NCBI GenBank assembly: GCA_022316685.1
Contig: JAKJHU010001592.1
Span: forward strand, 1-64,000
DNA: 64,000 nucleotides
Direction of reading: 5' to 3'
Source of the DNA: Progne subis subis
Taxonomy: Eukaryota > Chordata > Aves > Passeriformes > Hirundinidae
Shown: positions 1 to 10,638 of the stretch, in pieces
Layout: each line of letters starts with the position of its first letter
Position numbering within the stretch: position 1 is the first letter of the stretch
The notes under the pieces: generated by a model
What the model was told of the DNA's origin: nothing
Database searches by the model: none
The model's input: only the letters and a program-made list of their open reading frames with translations
Translations under genes and position numbers: made by a program

Positions 1-1205
1 ACAGGATAGAGATTTTCAGTTATCTTATTCACTGCCCATAAGTCTTGTACTAGCTGATATTACTTATCCAGTTTTCAGACATGTTGTATGGGGGAATTAT
101 AATTGGATTGACACTCTTTTAGTAATCTTAACTGTAGAAATCTCCCTATTACTGGGCTAATGCTCCCTTTATCTTTTTTCTTAAGGAGTATTGCTTAATT
201 TTGACTGGTTATTTTTTTTCTTTAAGCCTAATTTGTATAGGGGTACCATTCTTCGCCCTTCTTGGCACATTAGAGGCCTATACTCAAGGGAATAGTTGAT
301 TTAGTGTTTTTTCTTTAATTTTCACTTTGGTCTTGATTGCTGTCAGCATTAGACTTAACACCTCCACATGTTGTTCATTGATTACTTCTAGAACAATTTC
401 TCCTTTTTTAAATTTAATGGTTACTTGTTTTAGTAAATCTCTTCCCTGTAGGGGCTTTGGGGAGTTTTGAAGACACAGGAATTTATGAATACTTTATTGT
501 TTCTTAAACTTGTATTTCAATGGTTTGCAATAATATGCCCTTTTAGATTTAGTTGCTCCTACTACTGTAACATAATGCTCTCTTAAAGGTGCTAAAGCTT
601 TATTCAAAGCAGAATATGTTGCTCTAATGTCAACTAAAACTTCACTTCTTTCTTCTTTTCCCTCAGCTTCAGTTTTAGAACTAGTGGGTTTGCTGGGGTA
701 GACACCCCTGGTCTCCCTTAGTCCTTTTTTATATGTGCCACTACCCCCTCTTTTCTTTGTCTGTTGTGTCCACCTTGTCTTTGTTTCAGACACTTCTTTT
801 TTTTAGTGGTGAAATTTCTTACAATTCGCATACTGGTCTCTGCTTAGCTGAGGCTGGCCTCGTTTGGGTGGTCCCTGCCCTCATCTGCGTTTTCCTTTCT
901 TTTCCTTTTGTACTACTACTGCAAACTTTCCTGTTTCTTGTTTGTACCATTCTTCTCGATTTCTAAAAATCCTCTATGCTTCCCCCAATAGGACTTCTAA
1001 GTTCTTCTTATCTGGTTCTTGGAGTTTTTTGAGTTTGCTTCTAGTATCTCCTGTGGATTGCCCTAGGAATAAGTTCACTAGCTGTTGTATCTTAATCGTA
1101 GAAGCTGGATCTAGTGAGATGTGGCAGCACATTGCATCTCTCAGATGGTCTAGGAACTTAGAAGGCATTTTAGAGGGACTTTGTTTTATTGCATATAAGG
1201 CTGAC
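1..1205 (-). pseudogene. Class I (gammaretrovirus-like) ERV: gag capsid C-terminus, nucleocapsid, protease, start of pol
   Basis: Read on the minus strand, 1205 to about 960 gives the C-terminal part of a gammaretroviral-type capsid (PSKFLDHLRDAM, then LVNLFLGQSTGDTRSKL). About 950-800 gives a degraded single zinc knuckle (DQYANCKKFHH, where a Cys ligand is lost). 793-494 gives a retroviral aspartyl protease whose active-site triad reads DIR in LVDIRATYS instead of the family D-T/S-G. The rest continues through GRDLL-type protease end into the start of reverse transcriptase and runs off the window. Several frames and stop codons are needed to follow it, so it is dead. The order gag-pro-pol on one strand and the single knuckle support a class I ERV. 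The same gag resumes beyond the LTR at 1206-1560. Confidence 0.8.
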
Positions 1206-1560
1206 TGTCACCCTGGTTTTTCTGAGTTTTTTTAAAGACTTCAACTTGTTCATAAGATGGAGTCAGTTTCTGTAGTTTCTGCACAATATTAGGAGCAGTA
1301 TTTTGCTTTTCTCATGCATGGGAACATAAACCTTTTGTTTTTGTTCCCTGTCCTTTGTTTATATATTTCTAGCCAGAAAATAATGTAATTGACAGCTAGT
1401 CTGGTCAGTGGGGTGAGGGGTAGTAAACCCAGAAGCCAATCCACAACCAGACCCACAAACATATAAAAATGTAAGAAATAAACAGGCTCTCTGCTTGGGG
1501 AGCAAATCTGCACTGCAGACCTCTTGTCTCCGTGTTATTGCTTTGCGTGCCGCTACCACA
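1206..1560 (+). mobile_element. Solo LTR, family K, TSD GCTGAC
   Basis: A 355-bp TG...CA element flanked by GCTGAC at 1200-1205 and 1561-1566. Without it and one TSD copy, the surrounding class I gag reads on without a break in frame, which confirms an insertion. An AATAAA signal lies near 1485, giving plus orientation. A relative lies in the opposite orientation at 55546-55945, also with a 6-bp TSD. Confidence 0.85.
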
Positions 1561-1566
1561 GCTGAC

Positions 1567-1810
1567 CAATTTATAGTCTTAGGTATAGCCCTCTCTACTT
1601 TTTTTTTGCTATCCACTCTTGGTAGTTTAACACCTTTTCTCTACCTGCTAACTTGTTTGGGTCCTAGTGTGGGTCCTGAAGGGGAAAATAGGATGCTTTT
1701 ACATCCAATTGTATCTGTCGTGCCTTTAAATGATCTTCCACTAAATCCCTTGCTGTTTTTAAAAGTAATTGTTTCTTGCATATTGTGATATATGTCCTAA
1801 AGTTAATTCG
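1567..1810 (-). pseudogene. Class I ERV gag: capsid N-terminal half
   Basis: The minus strand gives capsid-like sequence (KTARDLVEDHLKARQ, then AGREKVLNYQEWI and AIPKTINWSA) that joins in frame to the segment at 1-1205 across the family K LTR. A stop codon and a frame change near 1620-1670 interrupt it. It belongs to the same provirus as 1-1205 and 2520-2985. Confidence 0.7.
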
Positions 1811-2466
1811 TGTTGGAATATATATGTATTGTAATTCACCCTTATAAATATAAGTTCTATTTCTACTCAAATATATTATGGGAAAACTGAGACGAAAGCT
1901 GCACAGAGAGGGGTACAAGGAATTTCCTGTTGGCAGAGCATTACACAAAAGGGACACGAGAAACTATGCTGAGAATTACACCAAAAGGGACACGAGGATA
2001 CCTCTGCTGGGAATTGTTAAGAGGAGAACAAAGACAACGGAAAAGGGAGATGGAGAACCTGGAGAACCGAATGATCACATCAGATCGATATCTCATCCGT
2101 CTCCTCCTGACATTACCATCTCTACACCACACCTGGACTCGACGATTAAGGACATTGTTTTCCCGGGCAAATCCATTCAGGACACCAGAACCCAAACATG
2201 AATATCTAATGAGGCTGCCTCGGACAGGGAAAACCTCAGAGCCCCGATTTTCTCTCAGTGATCCAGTGTATAAAAAGAGGCAGCTTCAAGCCAGAAATGT
2301 GAACTTGGGGGTGGCATACTGGCAGAGTGTGTTGCCGTGTTCACCCAGCGCCGATTCCGGGCTCGACGCTGTCCTTTTAATTGTGGCTGTCCGAGACTGT
2401 CACTTTGTCTCTCAATAAAATTCTAAAATATTGATTTCTAGAATTTGGTCCATCATATTTATTACA
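1811..2466 (+). mobile_element. LTR-like insertion in class I gag, plus orientation
   Basis: Capsid sequence stops near 1810 and gag resumes only beyond about 2490. The intervening DNA begins TGTTGG and has a TATA-like GTATAAAAAG near 2270 and an AATAAA at about 2415, as in an LTR with U3-R-U5 on the plus strand. I could not find a TSD, so the right end is uncertain by some tens of bases. A 162-codon plus-strand ORF here matches no protein I recognise and is not annotated. Confidence 0.5.
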
Positions 2467-2519
2467 CATATTATTCTTATCAAGCACATATTATTTCATT
2501 ATGTATCACAACCGTTTGG

Positions 2520-2985
2520 CTGTGTTTACTGGATCACTTCGATAATTCTTTGGGACCTTTTCTTATGCCTCTAACTCAATAGAGGAAAAAGGTACTTTGA
2601 TTACTACTGGCCTGTCAGGTCCTGCTACTTCTTGTAGGGGTGCCTGTATCACTTGCCCTCTGGTTCGAGATGCAATAGGATTATCTGGAAGTGTTGGGGC
2701 TGATGCTCTTTCCAGGTCATCTGGAGGAGATGGAGGAGGAAATGAGTTTTTGTCTTCCTCTTCCCGCTTTCTAAAGGAATGGCTGAACATATTAGTTTGT
2801 TCTTGCTCTTGGGTTGTTTCCTGATAAACTTTACTCAATTTGATGCATTTTTGGCTGATGCGACAGGCTGAACAACACCATTTAAACTTTCCTTTATTAG
2901 CTTTATTGTCTCTCTTAAGGGCCAACACCAAGGGAACACTGTGAATTTGACAGACATCTGGTAGAGAAGTCCAGAAACATGACAT
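2520..2985 (-). pseudogene. Class I ERV gag: matrix end and linker (p12-like)
   Basis: A minus-strand ORF of about 140 codons has a Lys- and Glu-rich stretch, a proline-rich segment, then PIASRTRGQ and a VPFS motif. That order is typical of the matrix-to-capsid linker of gammaretrovirus-like Gag. It lies 5' of the capsid fragments on the same strand. No upstream LTR is visible for this provirus. Confidence 0.65.
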
Positions 2986-3366
2986 CTAAAATGTGATGAC
3001 AAAAAACAACTGTTAAGGATATATGAAGCCTTCAATTTAGAATTGCTATAGCTGCATAGTGGTAGTGTACTAGAAGTAATAATACATGATGGGTGGAAGT
3101 GCAAAGAAAAAAAATCACCATTTCATTCATAAAATGCTGCTCCCACTGAAGCTGAACCTTTATGAAGGTTGACAGAGCAACAGAGGTCAATGGAGAACAG
3201 CTTTTTAAAAAAATCCAAGACTTTAAAACACTTTTTCCTTTTTGCATTTAATATGTCTTGAATTATACCTGTCAATTTCCTAACCCAAATCTCAGCCTTG
3301 TGAAAATTAATAAAATAGATGTATCTGTCCCCTAAAGTGTTTATGACTTCAGATTAGTGAGGGAGT
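2986..3366. other. No recognisable feature
   Basis: AT-rich sequence with no ORF of note, no TSD-bounded element and no repeat seen elsewhere in the window. Confidence 0.5.
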
Positions 3367-3480
3367 GTTGTGGTTCAACTTCAGCTGGCAACTGAGCAAC
3401 ACACAGCTGCTCCCTCACTTCCCCCAGGTGGGATAAGGGAGAGAATTGAAAGAGTAAAAGTGAGAAAACCTGTGAGTTAA
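3367..3480 (-). repeat. Fragment of LTR family E
   Basis: The sequence resembles the left end of the LTR at 33431-33959 (TGGTTYAAC..., CAACACACAGCTGCT). It is cut off at 3480 where a family A LTR begins. Only about 115 bp remain. Confidence 0.6.
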
Positions 3481-3868
3481 TGTATTGGGTTTGCATGGTC
3501 AAGTTTTGGGGGAAGACAGGGGTGGCGGCAATAGGGGTGGCTTCTATGAGAAGCTGTTGGAAGCTTCCTCCATGTCCAGCAGAGCCAATCCCTGGTGGCT
3601 CCAAAGGCCAATGTGCTGCTGGCTAAGGCTGGGTCAGTTAAAAGGGGTGGTAACACCTCTGTGATAACATTTAAGAAGAAGAAAAATGTTATTATGCAGT
3701 TGTAATGGCAGCCAGAGTGGAGTGAGAATATGTGAGGAACAACTCTGCAGACACCAAGGTCAGTGGAGAAGGAGGAGGAGGTGCTCCAGGCACTGGAGCT
3801 GAGATTCCCCTGCAGCCCACTGTGAAGACCATGGTGAAGCAGGTGCGGACCATGTAGGTCCATGGGGA
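3481..3868 (+). repeat. Truncated LTR, family A
   Basis: Begins TGTATTGGGTTTGCATGG and matches the first 390 bp of the family A LTRs at 20988 and 59122, including the TATA-like ATAACATTTAAGAAG. It stops exactly at the ERV1 LTR (3869). The missing 3' part is not found on the other side of ERV1. Confidence 0.8.
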
Positions 3869-4214
3869 TGAAACTATACTTCCCTCTAGCCACCCCCCGG
3901 CTCTCGCTAGCTCAGTTATTCAGGGGTTTTAGGGAAATATATTTCAGAGAGACAGAATAAAGATTTCAAAAGAGTGGCTCTCACCCCCAGCTTCCGTCCA
4001 AGCTTTATTCTCGATGTGATGTTCCAGGAGGCCGAGAAGAGAGAGAGTGAACCAGGAAGAAACAGGGGTATATCTAGTTTTGGGCCAAGGAAAGATATTG
4101 GCCCCGAGCCAATAGGGTCAGGAGTAGGTATGATAGGGAAAAAGGGTTGAACTACATAGCACAGATTTCAGGGGGACTCTGAGGGGGAAAACCATTCCTC
4201 AGAGGAACACAACA
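3869..4214 (-). repeat. ERV1 3' LTR
   Basis: 346 bp, TGTTGTGTTC...TATAGTTTCA on the minus strand. It has CCAAT-like motifs near 4110, a polyadenylation signal AATAAAGC just after the middle (complement of the GCTTTATT near 4001) and proper TG/CA ends. It is nearly identical to the 5' LTR pieces and to the solo LTRs at 37678 and 51802. Confidence 0.9.
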
Positions 4215-4228
4215 TCTCCCCCTTTTTT
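4215..4228 (-). other. ERV1 polypurine tract
   Basis: A purine run (AAAAAAGGGGGAGA on the minus strand) directly abuts the 3' LTR, where plus-strand DNA synthesis is primed in retroviruses. Confidence 0.85.
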
Positions 4229-4258
4229 GTTTAAGAACATTAGAAGAAGAACATTAGG

Positions 4259-5209
4259 TTACACGGAATGTGGGTTTTCCCACCAATTACGATTGGTGGG
4301 GGAGTCAACCTGCTTTAGGTTTGCCAACTCTATGTGGTTGACTTCTGAGGTAGAAGGTATGAGACTATTGATAGCCTTGAAAATCAAACAGCGTAAGATC
4401 CCGAACACTATCGTTACAAGGAAAAGAATAACAAGAATTAACAAAATTGTTTTAACTATAGAAGTCCACCACCCTGTAAGTCCCCAGCCTTTGAACAGTT
4501 CTTTGATCCAACCCTCAGATTCTTGCTTCACTTGTCTGATCAAACTGTTCATGCTTCGAAGGGCAGCATGGATGTTTGGAGCCTTTGAGGTCAGGTTTAG
4601 GCAACACAGTCCTTCAAATTCCTGGCATTCATGTCCATGAAGTAACAAGAGATAATCTATAGCAGCACGGTTCTGGAGAGTGGCCTGTCTGGTAATTTCC
4701 TCATCTTCTAGGAGAGAGCTGATGGCGGTGGACGTTAAATTTGCCTGTTTGACTACCCAGCACTCTAGATGGCCCAATTCACCTAGAGCTTTGGCTGCTG
4801 CGACCCATGGAAGGAACAGGGACACAGTGACTCTTTTTGACTTGGCCCAATGAAAAATTTCTGAATTACAATTTGGATCCAATTGGTCAGCACTTCTCTT
4901 TTGAATTTTGTTTGCCGATTTGTTTTTGTGAGTCCATTCACCAATTAAAGTTTGGTTGGGTGTCAATACGGACAACCGCCCTATGGTACATGGCCCTCCT
5001 AAAAGCCGAGACGGAATTCCTGCCCATGATGGAATTCCTACCAGACAGGTGGACATAGGATTCTCTGTTGATGCAGTGGACAAACATATGTTTTCCTGCG
5101 GAAGTGTCTGTGCCAGGGTCACCCAGACATTTTGACGAGGCTGAGGGATGATCCATGCAGCTGCCAGACTGTTCAGCAACAACAAGATGACAACTTGTAT
5201 GGGGTTCAT
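4259..5209 (-). CDS. env: ERV1 env: open frame with shortened surface unit and full transmembrane subunit
   Basis: 316 codons from the first in-frame ATG (the frame is open to 5254), without a stop. Visible in order: a hydrophobic signal peptide (VVILLLLNSLAAAW), about 100 residues from the start of a surface subunit (with CLVGIPSW), then the transmembrane subunit. The latter has a hydrophobic stretch, a heptad region with LQNRAAIDYLLLLHGHEC, a CX6CC motif (CQEFEGLCC), a membrane anchor (ILLILVILFLVTIVFGIL) and a cytoplasmic tail of about 40 residues. The surface part is far shorter than in complete retroviral Env, so most of it, including the receptor-binding region, was deleted without breaking the frame. 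The basic stretch KIQKRS is not a clear furin site. An intact ORF in a decayed provirus may be chance or may be retained; I cannot tell which. Confidence 0.8.
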   Translation of the reverse strand: MNPIQVVILLLLNSLAAAWIIPQPRQNVWVTLAQTLPQENICLSTASTENPMSTCLVGIPSWAGIPSRLLGGPCTIGRLSVLTPNQTLIGEWTHKNKSANKIQKRSADQLDPNCNSEIFHWAKSKRVTVSLFLPWVAAAKALGELGHLECWVVKQANLTSTAISSLLEDEEITRQATLQNRAAIDYLLLLHGHECQEFEGLCCLNLTSKAPNIHAALRSMNSLIRQVKQESEGWIKELFKGWGLTGWWTSIVKTILLILVILFLVTIVFGILRCLIFKAINSLIPSTSEVNHIELANLKQVDSPTNRNWWENPHSV

Positions 5210-5306
5210 CACAGGGTTGAGTGCGAGGTAGGCTTTCTCTAAAAGGAAAAACAAACATTTTTAAAACATGTTAAAAGTTTCTGTTTCTGCCGGAAGGAGT
5301 CAACAT

Positions 5307-5609
5307 CTAGGAAGATTCTTTTTCCTCCATCTGGCGGCGTCTTCTTTTGGATGCAACGGCTACTTGCCTCTTATCCTCTTCTACTGGAGCTGGATTTTTA
5401 GGGACAAAAGGTTTCACCCACTTCTGGGGAATCCACCAAGGGCCTGAGGGAGTGGCCACGCACGCATAGCCACGACCCCAGGTCACGAGCTCATAGGGAC
5501 CTTTGGTTTCCCAAGTTTCTGGATCCCTAATCATGACCGGTGGACGCTGAGACAATTTGAACTGATTGCCACTGTTAAAATGGCGTACCACTGGTGGACT
5601 CGTTTTCAA
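5307..5609 (-). pseudogene. pol: ERV1 pol: integrase C-terminal domain, shifted frame
   Basis: The minus-strand frame carries PPVVRHF, then ETWETKGPYELVTWGRGYAC and GPWWIPQKWVKP, the usual small C-terminal DNA-binding domain of a betaretroviral integrase, and a basic tail (RRRRQ). It is offset by one frame from the catalytic part at 5598-6507. The shift falls around 5590-5605, near an AAAA run. The frame ends about 50 bp before the env frame opens. Confidence 0.8.
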
Positions 5610-6507
5610 ATGAACAGTTCAGAAAACTGATGGTAAACATGGCTTTGCAGAGTTTCTCATGTGGAGACATCCACACAGTCGTACTACTCTGTCTAGCCAG
5701 GACCTGTTTGAGCGTCTGATGTGCTTGCTCAACCACAGCTTGGCCTGTGGGGGAGTGAGGGATGTCAGTTTTATGTTCCACTCCCCACTGCTGGAGAAAC
5801 TCCAGGAACCCCTTGGACGCGTACACTGGGCCGTTATCAGTTTTGATTTCTTTTGGAATCCCCAACACTGAAAAAGCTTGCACTAGGTGTTTCTTGGCAT
5901 GTTCAGTCTTTTCCCCTGCATGGGCAGAGGCATACACTGCGCCTGAATGTGTGTCAATGCTTACATGAACATATTTGAGGTGTCCAAAACTAGGAATGTG
6001 TGTGATGTCTGTCTGCCATACCTCACAACTGCCAAGGCCCCGGGGGTTAACTCCCATACCCATCGATGGCATCACTTGGACCTGGCAGTTGGGACAGGTG
6101 GCCACAATGGCTCGAGCCTGGCTCTGTGTTAGCTGGAACTGACGGATCAGGCCTGGCACATTCTGATGGTATTGTTGGTGACTCAGCTTTGCCTGTTGGA
6201 AGATATCAGGGAGACATGCATTTTCAACAGGTGCAGCAAGGGAATCTGCCTGACGATTCCCCTCTGCAATTTCACCTGGCAAATCAGTGTGTGATCTTAC
6301 ATGCACCACATAGAACGGATGTTCTCGATGAGAAATTAAATAAATTAGCTTTGAAAGCAATCTGAAGAGATGTTCATTGTCAATTTCTTTGAGCACAGCC
6401 TGCTCCGCTCTGGACACTACCCCCGCCATGTAAGCAGAGTCTGTTACCAAATTAATTGGTTCCGAGAACTTCTCAAAGGCTCTTACCACTGCGGCTAGTT
6501 CAGACAC
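5598..6507 (-). pseudogene. pol: ERV1 pol: rest of RNase H and integrase catalytic core
   Basis: The N-terminal part has the later RNase H catalytic residues (E in SELAAVV, D in VTDSAYMAG, D in NRQADSLA). Integrase follows: a zinc-binding HHCC module (HQQYHQN with CPNCQ), then the DDE core with D in WQTDITH, D in IKTDNGPVYAS and E in GQAVVEQAHQTLK. All catalytic residues are present. The frame is closed upstream by a TAA at about 6508-6510, a single-base change from a sense codon, and downstream by the frame change near 5600. Confidence 0.88.
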
Positions 6508-7215
6508 TTAGGGGAATCCCTCCACAAACTCCACATCAGCTTCCCAACGCTGAGTCTGAGGATTTCTCCAAGTGTGGGAAGCCCCGGATGCGTCCGTGAA
6601 CACTGTGAGAGCTTTGAGTGGTCTCCGACCCCTCTTCTCATGAAGAATGAGGTGGAATTCCTCATTGAGCAACTTGTGAGACGGGGCATGGACTGATATT
6701 TGTCCCCTGTAGCTGTCCAGAGATACTTGGAGACTGGCATTGCTCTGGAGCAAATGCTCAAACATCTCTTTGGTCAATCTCTTGGGAGAGTTCCTTCCCT
6801 CCTCAGAAAGTTTGACCGGAAGGTGAATGCATGTAAAGTCACAACCAGCCAGTTCACACAATCTCACCCTTGCCTTCCGAATCAGCTGGGCTATCAACTC
6901 CTGTGGCTCAGTGATGGTCTTAGATCTTTGGTGAGAGAGGAAGACCCACTCTATGATCCAGGGTGAATCTCTCTGCCCTTCGATCCATTGAAAAATCAAA
7001 CCATGCAAATGTGGCAGTTTTCCTAGAACAATGAATTGGAAAGGTATGTTTGGCTCACATCGATGAGCCTGCCTCTCTGATAAGGCTTTCTGTACCTTTT
7101 CGATTGATGTCTTTGCCTCTGGGGTCAGTTCCCTGGGAGAAACCAGCTCCTTCTCCCCCTTCAATAAATTGAAGAGAGGGTCTAAATCTTCATTTGTGAG
7201 GCCTAGCCAAGGTCT
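6508..7215 (-). pseudogene. pol: ERV1 pol: RT thumb/connection and first RNase H residues
   Basis: The frame runs from LRPWLGLTNEDLDPLF through the tether region to VFTDASGASH, which holds the first catalytic aspartate of RNase H. It is separated from the RT palm by an in-frame TGA near 7216, where the family has a tryptophan, and from the rest of RNase H by a TAA near 6508. The two stops alone would truncate the polyprotein. Confidence 0.85.
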
Positions 7216-8014
7216 TAGTCAATTCAAAGACCCACACAAGGAGTGGAGATCTGCTAGGGTTTTGGGATTACACTCAATTTCCAATTTCTGTGGAACAATG
7301 GTCCTTGCAGCTATTTGTAGACCCAGGTACTTCCAAGGTGGCATCCTTTGAACCTTATCTTCCTGTAATTGAAATCCAGCAGAGGTTAAAACCTTAACCA
7401 CTAGGTCAAGCGTGTGTTGGAGTATAGAGTCATTGGGGGCACACACGAGTAGATCATCCATGTAGTGAAGGATGATGGCATCCTTTCTCTTGGCACGTAC
7501 GGGTGACAGTAATGAGGGTACGTACTGTTGGCATATGAAAGGACTAGATTTAAGGCCTTGGGGAAGTACTTTCCAGTGATATCTCTTCATTGGGGCTTCT
7601 CGATTAATGGTAGGAACCGAGAATGCAAACCGTGGGGCATCTTCTGGGTGTAGAGGAATTTGGAAGAAACAATCTTTGATATCTAAAACAGCCAATTGCC
7701 AGTCTCGAGGGAGCATTGTTGGAGAAGGCATCCCTGGTTGGAGTGGTCCCATGTCCTCTATAATTTTGTTTATTTCTCGGAGGTCATGGAGCAACCTCCA
7801 CTTGTCCTTTCCTGGTTTCTTTATTACAGACTGGGAAATTCCAAGGGCTTGTTGTCTCTTCTAGGTGACCTTGAGCCACCTGCTCCTCCACAAGCTCCTC
7901 AAGCGCCTTGAGCTTCTCTTTACTCAATGGCCACTGTGCTACCCATCTTGGGTTATTGTCCAACCACTTTAGTTTGTGGGTAGGGCGCTCCACAGTGGCT
8001 ATTTCTAAAAATCC
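7216..8014 (-). pseudogene. pol: ERV1 pol: reverse transcriptase fingers and palm
   Basis: From the proposed pro/pol frameshift site the frame reads VERPTHKLKWLDNNPRWVAQW, then LHDLREINKIIEDMG, LAVLDIKDCFFQIPL (first catalytic Asp) and HYMDDLLV (YMDD at 7453-7464), all in the order expected for a class II RT. One frame change lies near 7826, between the SPWNFPV and DKWRLLHDL parts. Domain order and motifs leave no doubt about identity. The frameshift and the TGA at the lower end make it non-coding as assembled. Confidence 0.88.
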
Positions 8015-8679
8015 TGGGGTGTCTTAGGAATGACCAATTGGACTCCCCACTGTGACATGGTGTCTCTCCCCCATAAGGGAGCCTTATATTCAGCAACGAA
8101 TGGACGGACATTTGCCAATTTCCCATCAGGTCCCTCAATTTGCCCTATGTTTTTTGAGATTTTTTCCATTGTGATTCCTCCTATGCCCTGAAGTTTGCCT
8201 GCCACAGGTTGCAACTCCCAATGTGATGGCCACATGCTCTCAGGTATAACGGTAACGTGTGCACCGGAATCGAGCACCCCCTCCACATGGAGGCAGTCCG
8301 ACTCACGGGCTAAGTTACATGCCAGAGAAGGTTTGTTCTCCCCCACCACCTCTGCCCAGTAGACTTCCGGTGATTTTCCATCGGCTAGGACCTCATCCGG
8401 AATAGGAATGGCCTGAGCAAGAACTTGCCCCTCTACCAGGTAGAATGGTGGGTGCATGCAGCATGCCAACAGCATGAGGCCTGTTATCTTTCCCTTAATG
8501 GTCATGGGAGCTACCTCAACCTCCAAGGGTGTGTGTGCCGTGTCCCCAATAACAAAATACTCACTGTTCTGCTCCATGTGGTTAACCTTCATGTCCTGTG
8601 AAATGTTTTGCAGGTCCACTGTAATTACTGTCCAATCAGTAGATCTGAAATGAAAACCTTTGGTAGTCACGAGCCTATA
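8005..8679 (-). pseudogene. pro: ERV1 pro: aspartyl protease with upstream dUTPase-like part
   Basis: The frame is open from just after the gag stop to the TAG at 8005-8007. About 110 N-terminal residues (with GQVLAQAIPIP) weakly resemble the end of a retroviral dUTPase. This is followed by a protease with active site LDSGAHVTVI, a flap region rich in glycine (LQGIGG) and the conserved end WGRDTMSQWG. The DSG triad is a variant used by some active retroviral proteases, so the site looks intact. pro is in the same reading frame as gag, separated only by one TGA at 8680-8682. In most betaretroviruses pro lies in a shifted frame, so this TGA may be a mutation in a gag-pro fusion. Confidence 0.8.
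8008..8014 (-). promoter_or_regulatory. Probable -1 ribosomal frameshift site between pro and pol
   Basis: At the end of pro the minus strand reads G GAT TTT followed at once by the pro stop TAG. Stepping back one base opens the pol frame that leads to RT. The heptamer resembles slippery sites of betaretroviral pro-pol junctions. I did not fold the downstream RNA. Confidence 0.6.
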
Positions 8680-10638
8680 TCAGCCTCGTGGTTTCCATAC
8701 CTTGTTAGTTGAACATTTGACATTTTTATTTTTCTGTACCCCCATACCCTGCAACCTGCCCTCCCCCTTTTTTGTTAAGAGAGAGACATTTGCTAGGGTA
8801 TGGCCTTGTAAATTTCTTTCTTGGTGCGTCAAGGAGATAAAATCTGGGCCGTGCTGTGTATTCAGTGTTTTTGATTTTTTGACTTGCGTTTTCTGGTTTT
8901 CTGGGCAGGCTTTGGTGAAGTGTCCTGGCCCTTTGCAGCGGTGGCAGATGATGTGTTGCAGCTGGTCTGATGACATCGGTTGCCTCCTTGGTCCTGGTGC
9001 TGCAGCTGCCACAGGCTTTGGGTGTGTCAGTCCTGGATTCCTTTCAGGTGCACTGAAAAGTTCTGCTCTCCTGGTACAGGCTTCTATCATCTGTGCGAGA
9101 CTAGGTGATGGGTCAAGGGGAAGGCTAAGAATGATTCCACGACAGGTCTCATTAGCATTCCTCTGAGCCATCTCCTTAATCAATTCTGCCTGTACCACTG
9201 GGTCTTGCACTTGTCTTTCCACTTGACTTCTCAGATGGTCCACAAACTGCAAGAAATTCTCTGAAGGAAACTGTTTAATGTTTACATAACTGGTCTTTAT
9301 CTCAGGTGATGGAATCTGATAAAAAGTCTTTTCTGCAGCATTACAGATCTTATCTAAAAACTGACTTGGATAACAACCGAATTTGCTCATTCGCACTAGA
9401 TAAATCACCTTCACCACACAAATGATCATGTGTGATGTCATTGTAATCGCTGTCCTGAGCATCAGGAGTTTGCTGAATTTCCTGCAGTACTGTTTTCAAA
9501 GCTTTTTCCATAATCCTTCCCATAGGTCATACTCTGCGGGAGTTAATAGGCATCTGAATAAATCTTTAATGTCACTGAGTACCATCTCATTTGAACTGAA
9601 GGTAGCTTTCATCATGCCCTTAAATATTTCACCGGATCTCCCAAATTGTTTCTGCATTTTACACAGCTCTTTTTTATCGTGGTATGAAAAAGGCACATGT
9701 CTTTTGCCTACATATACTACAGGAGCCACAGATGGTATGCTTTCTTGATCATTATTCTGAGTTGCTAAAAATCCTGCTGCTTCTCTATTACCCAGGCAGC
9801 CAGAGGGTGTTGTCCCACCCCCTCCCTGGGGTCCAGCAACAGGCAGCTCTTCCCTCCTCCCCCGGGGCCCCAGGCTAGGCTGCTCCTTAGGCTTTGCAGC
9901 GGGGGGACCACTCCCCCCGACTCCGGTGCTGCAGGCTGGCAGCCGCTCTTCATTATCCATTCCCCCATCCGCGCTGGCACTGGTGATTGCAAGGGATCCT
10001 CCCCCCTCCCCCTTGGCGCGGCCGCTCAGAGGGAGGGGGAGGCACTGGGGAGAAGGGTGGGGTGGGGGATTGGGTGAGAGATAAGGGGTCGGGGCAGGAA
10101 GTGGGGGGAAGAAGGGATAGTGGGAAGGAGGAGGAATGCAACGCCGTCCACCTTCAGGGCTGACCGCGTGGTGCGAGCCCCCCAGGGTCTCATCCATGCG
10201 GCCAGAGCCCCGAGAGGAAAAAAGTGCATCTTGCTGAGGGAAAACAGGTGGGAGAGGAGGGTATAAGGACGATGGGTGGATTTGAGGAGCAGAATCCAGT
10301 ATGGAATCAGGGAATCCCTGCTTCTCGGGAACAGGGAATTGCTGAGAGCATGGCTGTCTGCTGTTTTCTGCTTCTAACAGCTTCTTGCGTACTTGTAAGA
10401 ATATTGGAATAAATAAAGAAATTTTGTTTTCCCCATTTTCAACTTTTAAAGTTATTAATTTTCCCACATCATCCCAAAATGAAACCGAATTTATATCTTG
10501 TAAAGTACTGTCTGGAATCTCAGCTGACAGCCAGGAAATAAATTTGATTAAGAGCTTATCAGGAAATTTTAGATCTGTTGAAATGTTTCTAAGTTGTTTA
10601 AAAGCACTCTTTTGATTTCTCGATAAACGTATGCCCAT
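8680..10638 (-). pseudogene. gag: ERV1 gag: matrix, proline-rich region, capsid, nucleocapsid
   Basis: Starts MGIRLSRNQKS, a myristoylation-type start of a betaretroviral matrix. Residues about 110-290 are proline- and glycine-rich and GC-rich (about 9760-10260). Capsid begins near SYHDKKELCKMQKQFG. The major homology region is recognisable (IKQFPSENFLQFVDHLRSQV), and one zinc knuckle is visible (CHRCKGPGHFTKAC). Capsid between about 9345 and 9500 lies in another frame, so two compensating frameshifts are present, both at homopolymers (an AAAAA and a TTTTT run). Gag ends at a TGA (8680-8682) in frame with pro. Confidence 0.85.

Noticed and set aside
1930..2418. 162-codon plus-strand ORF as an accessory viral gene
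   Set aside because: It overlaps the TATA and AATAAA of an LTR-like insert and has no recognisable domain.
8660..9166. Plus-strand ORF of 168 codons
   Set aside because: Antisense shadow of ERV1 gag nucleocapsid and capsid.
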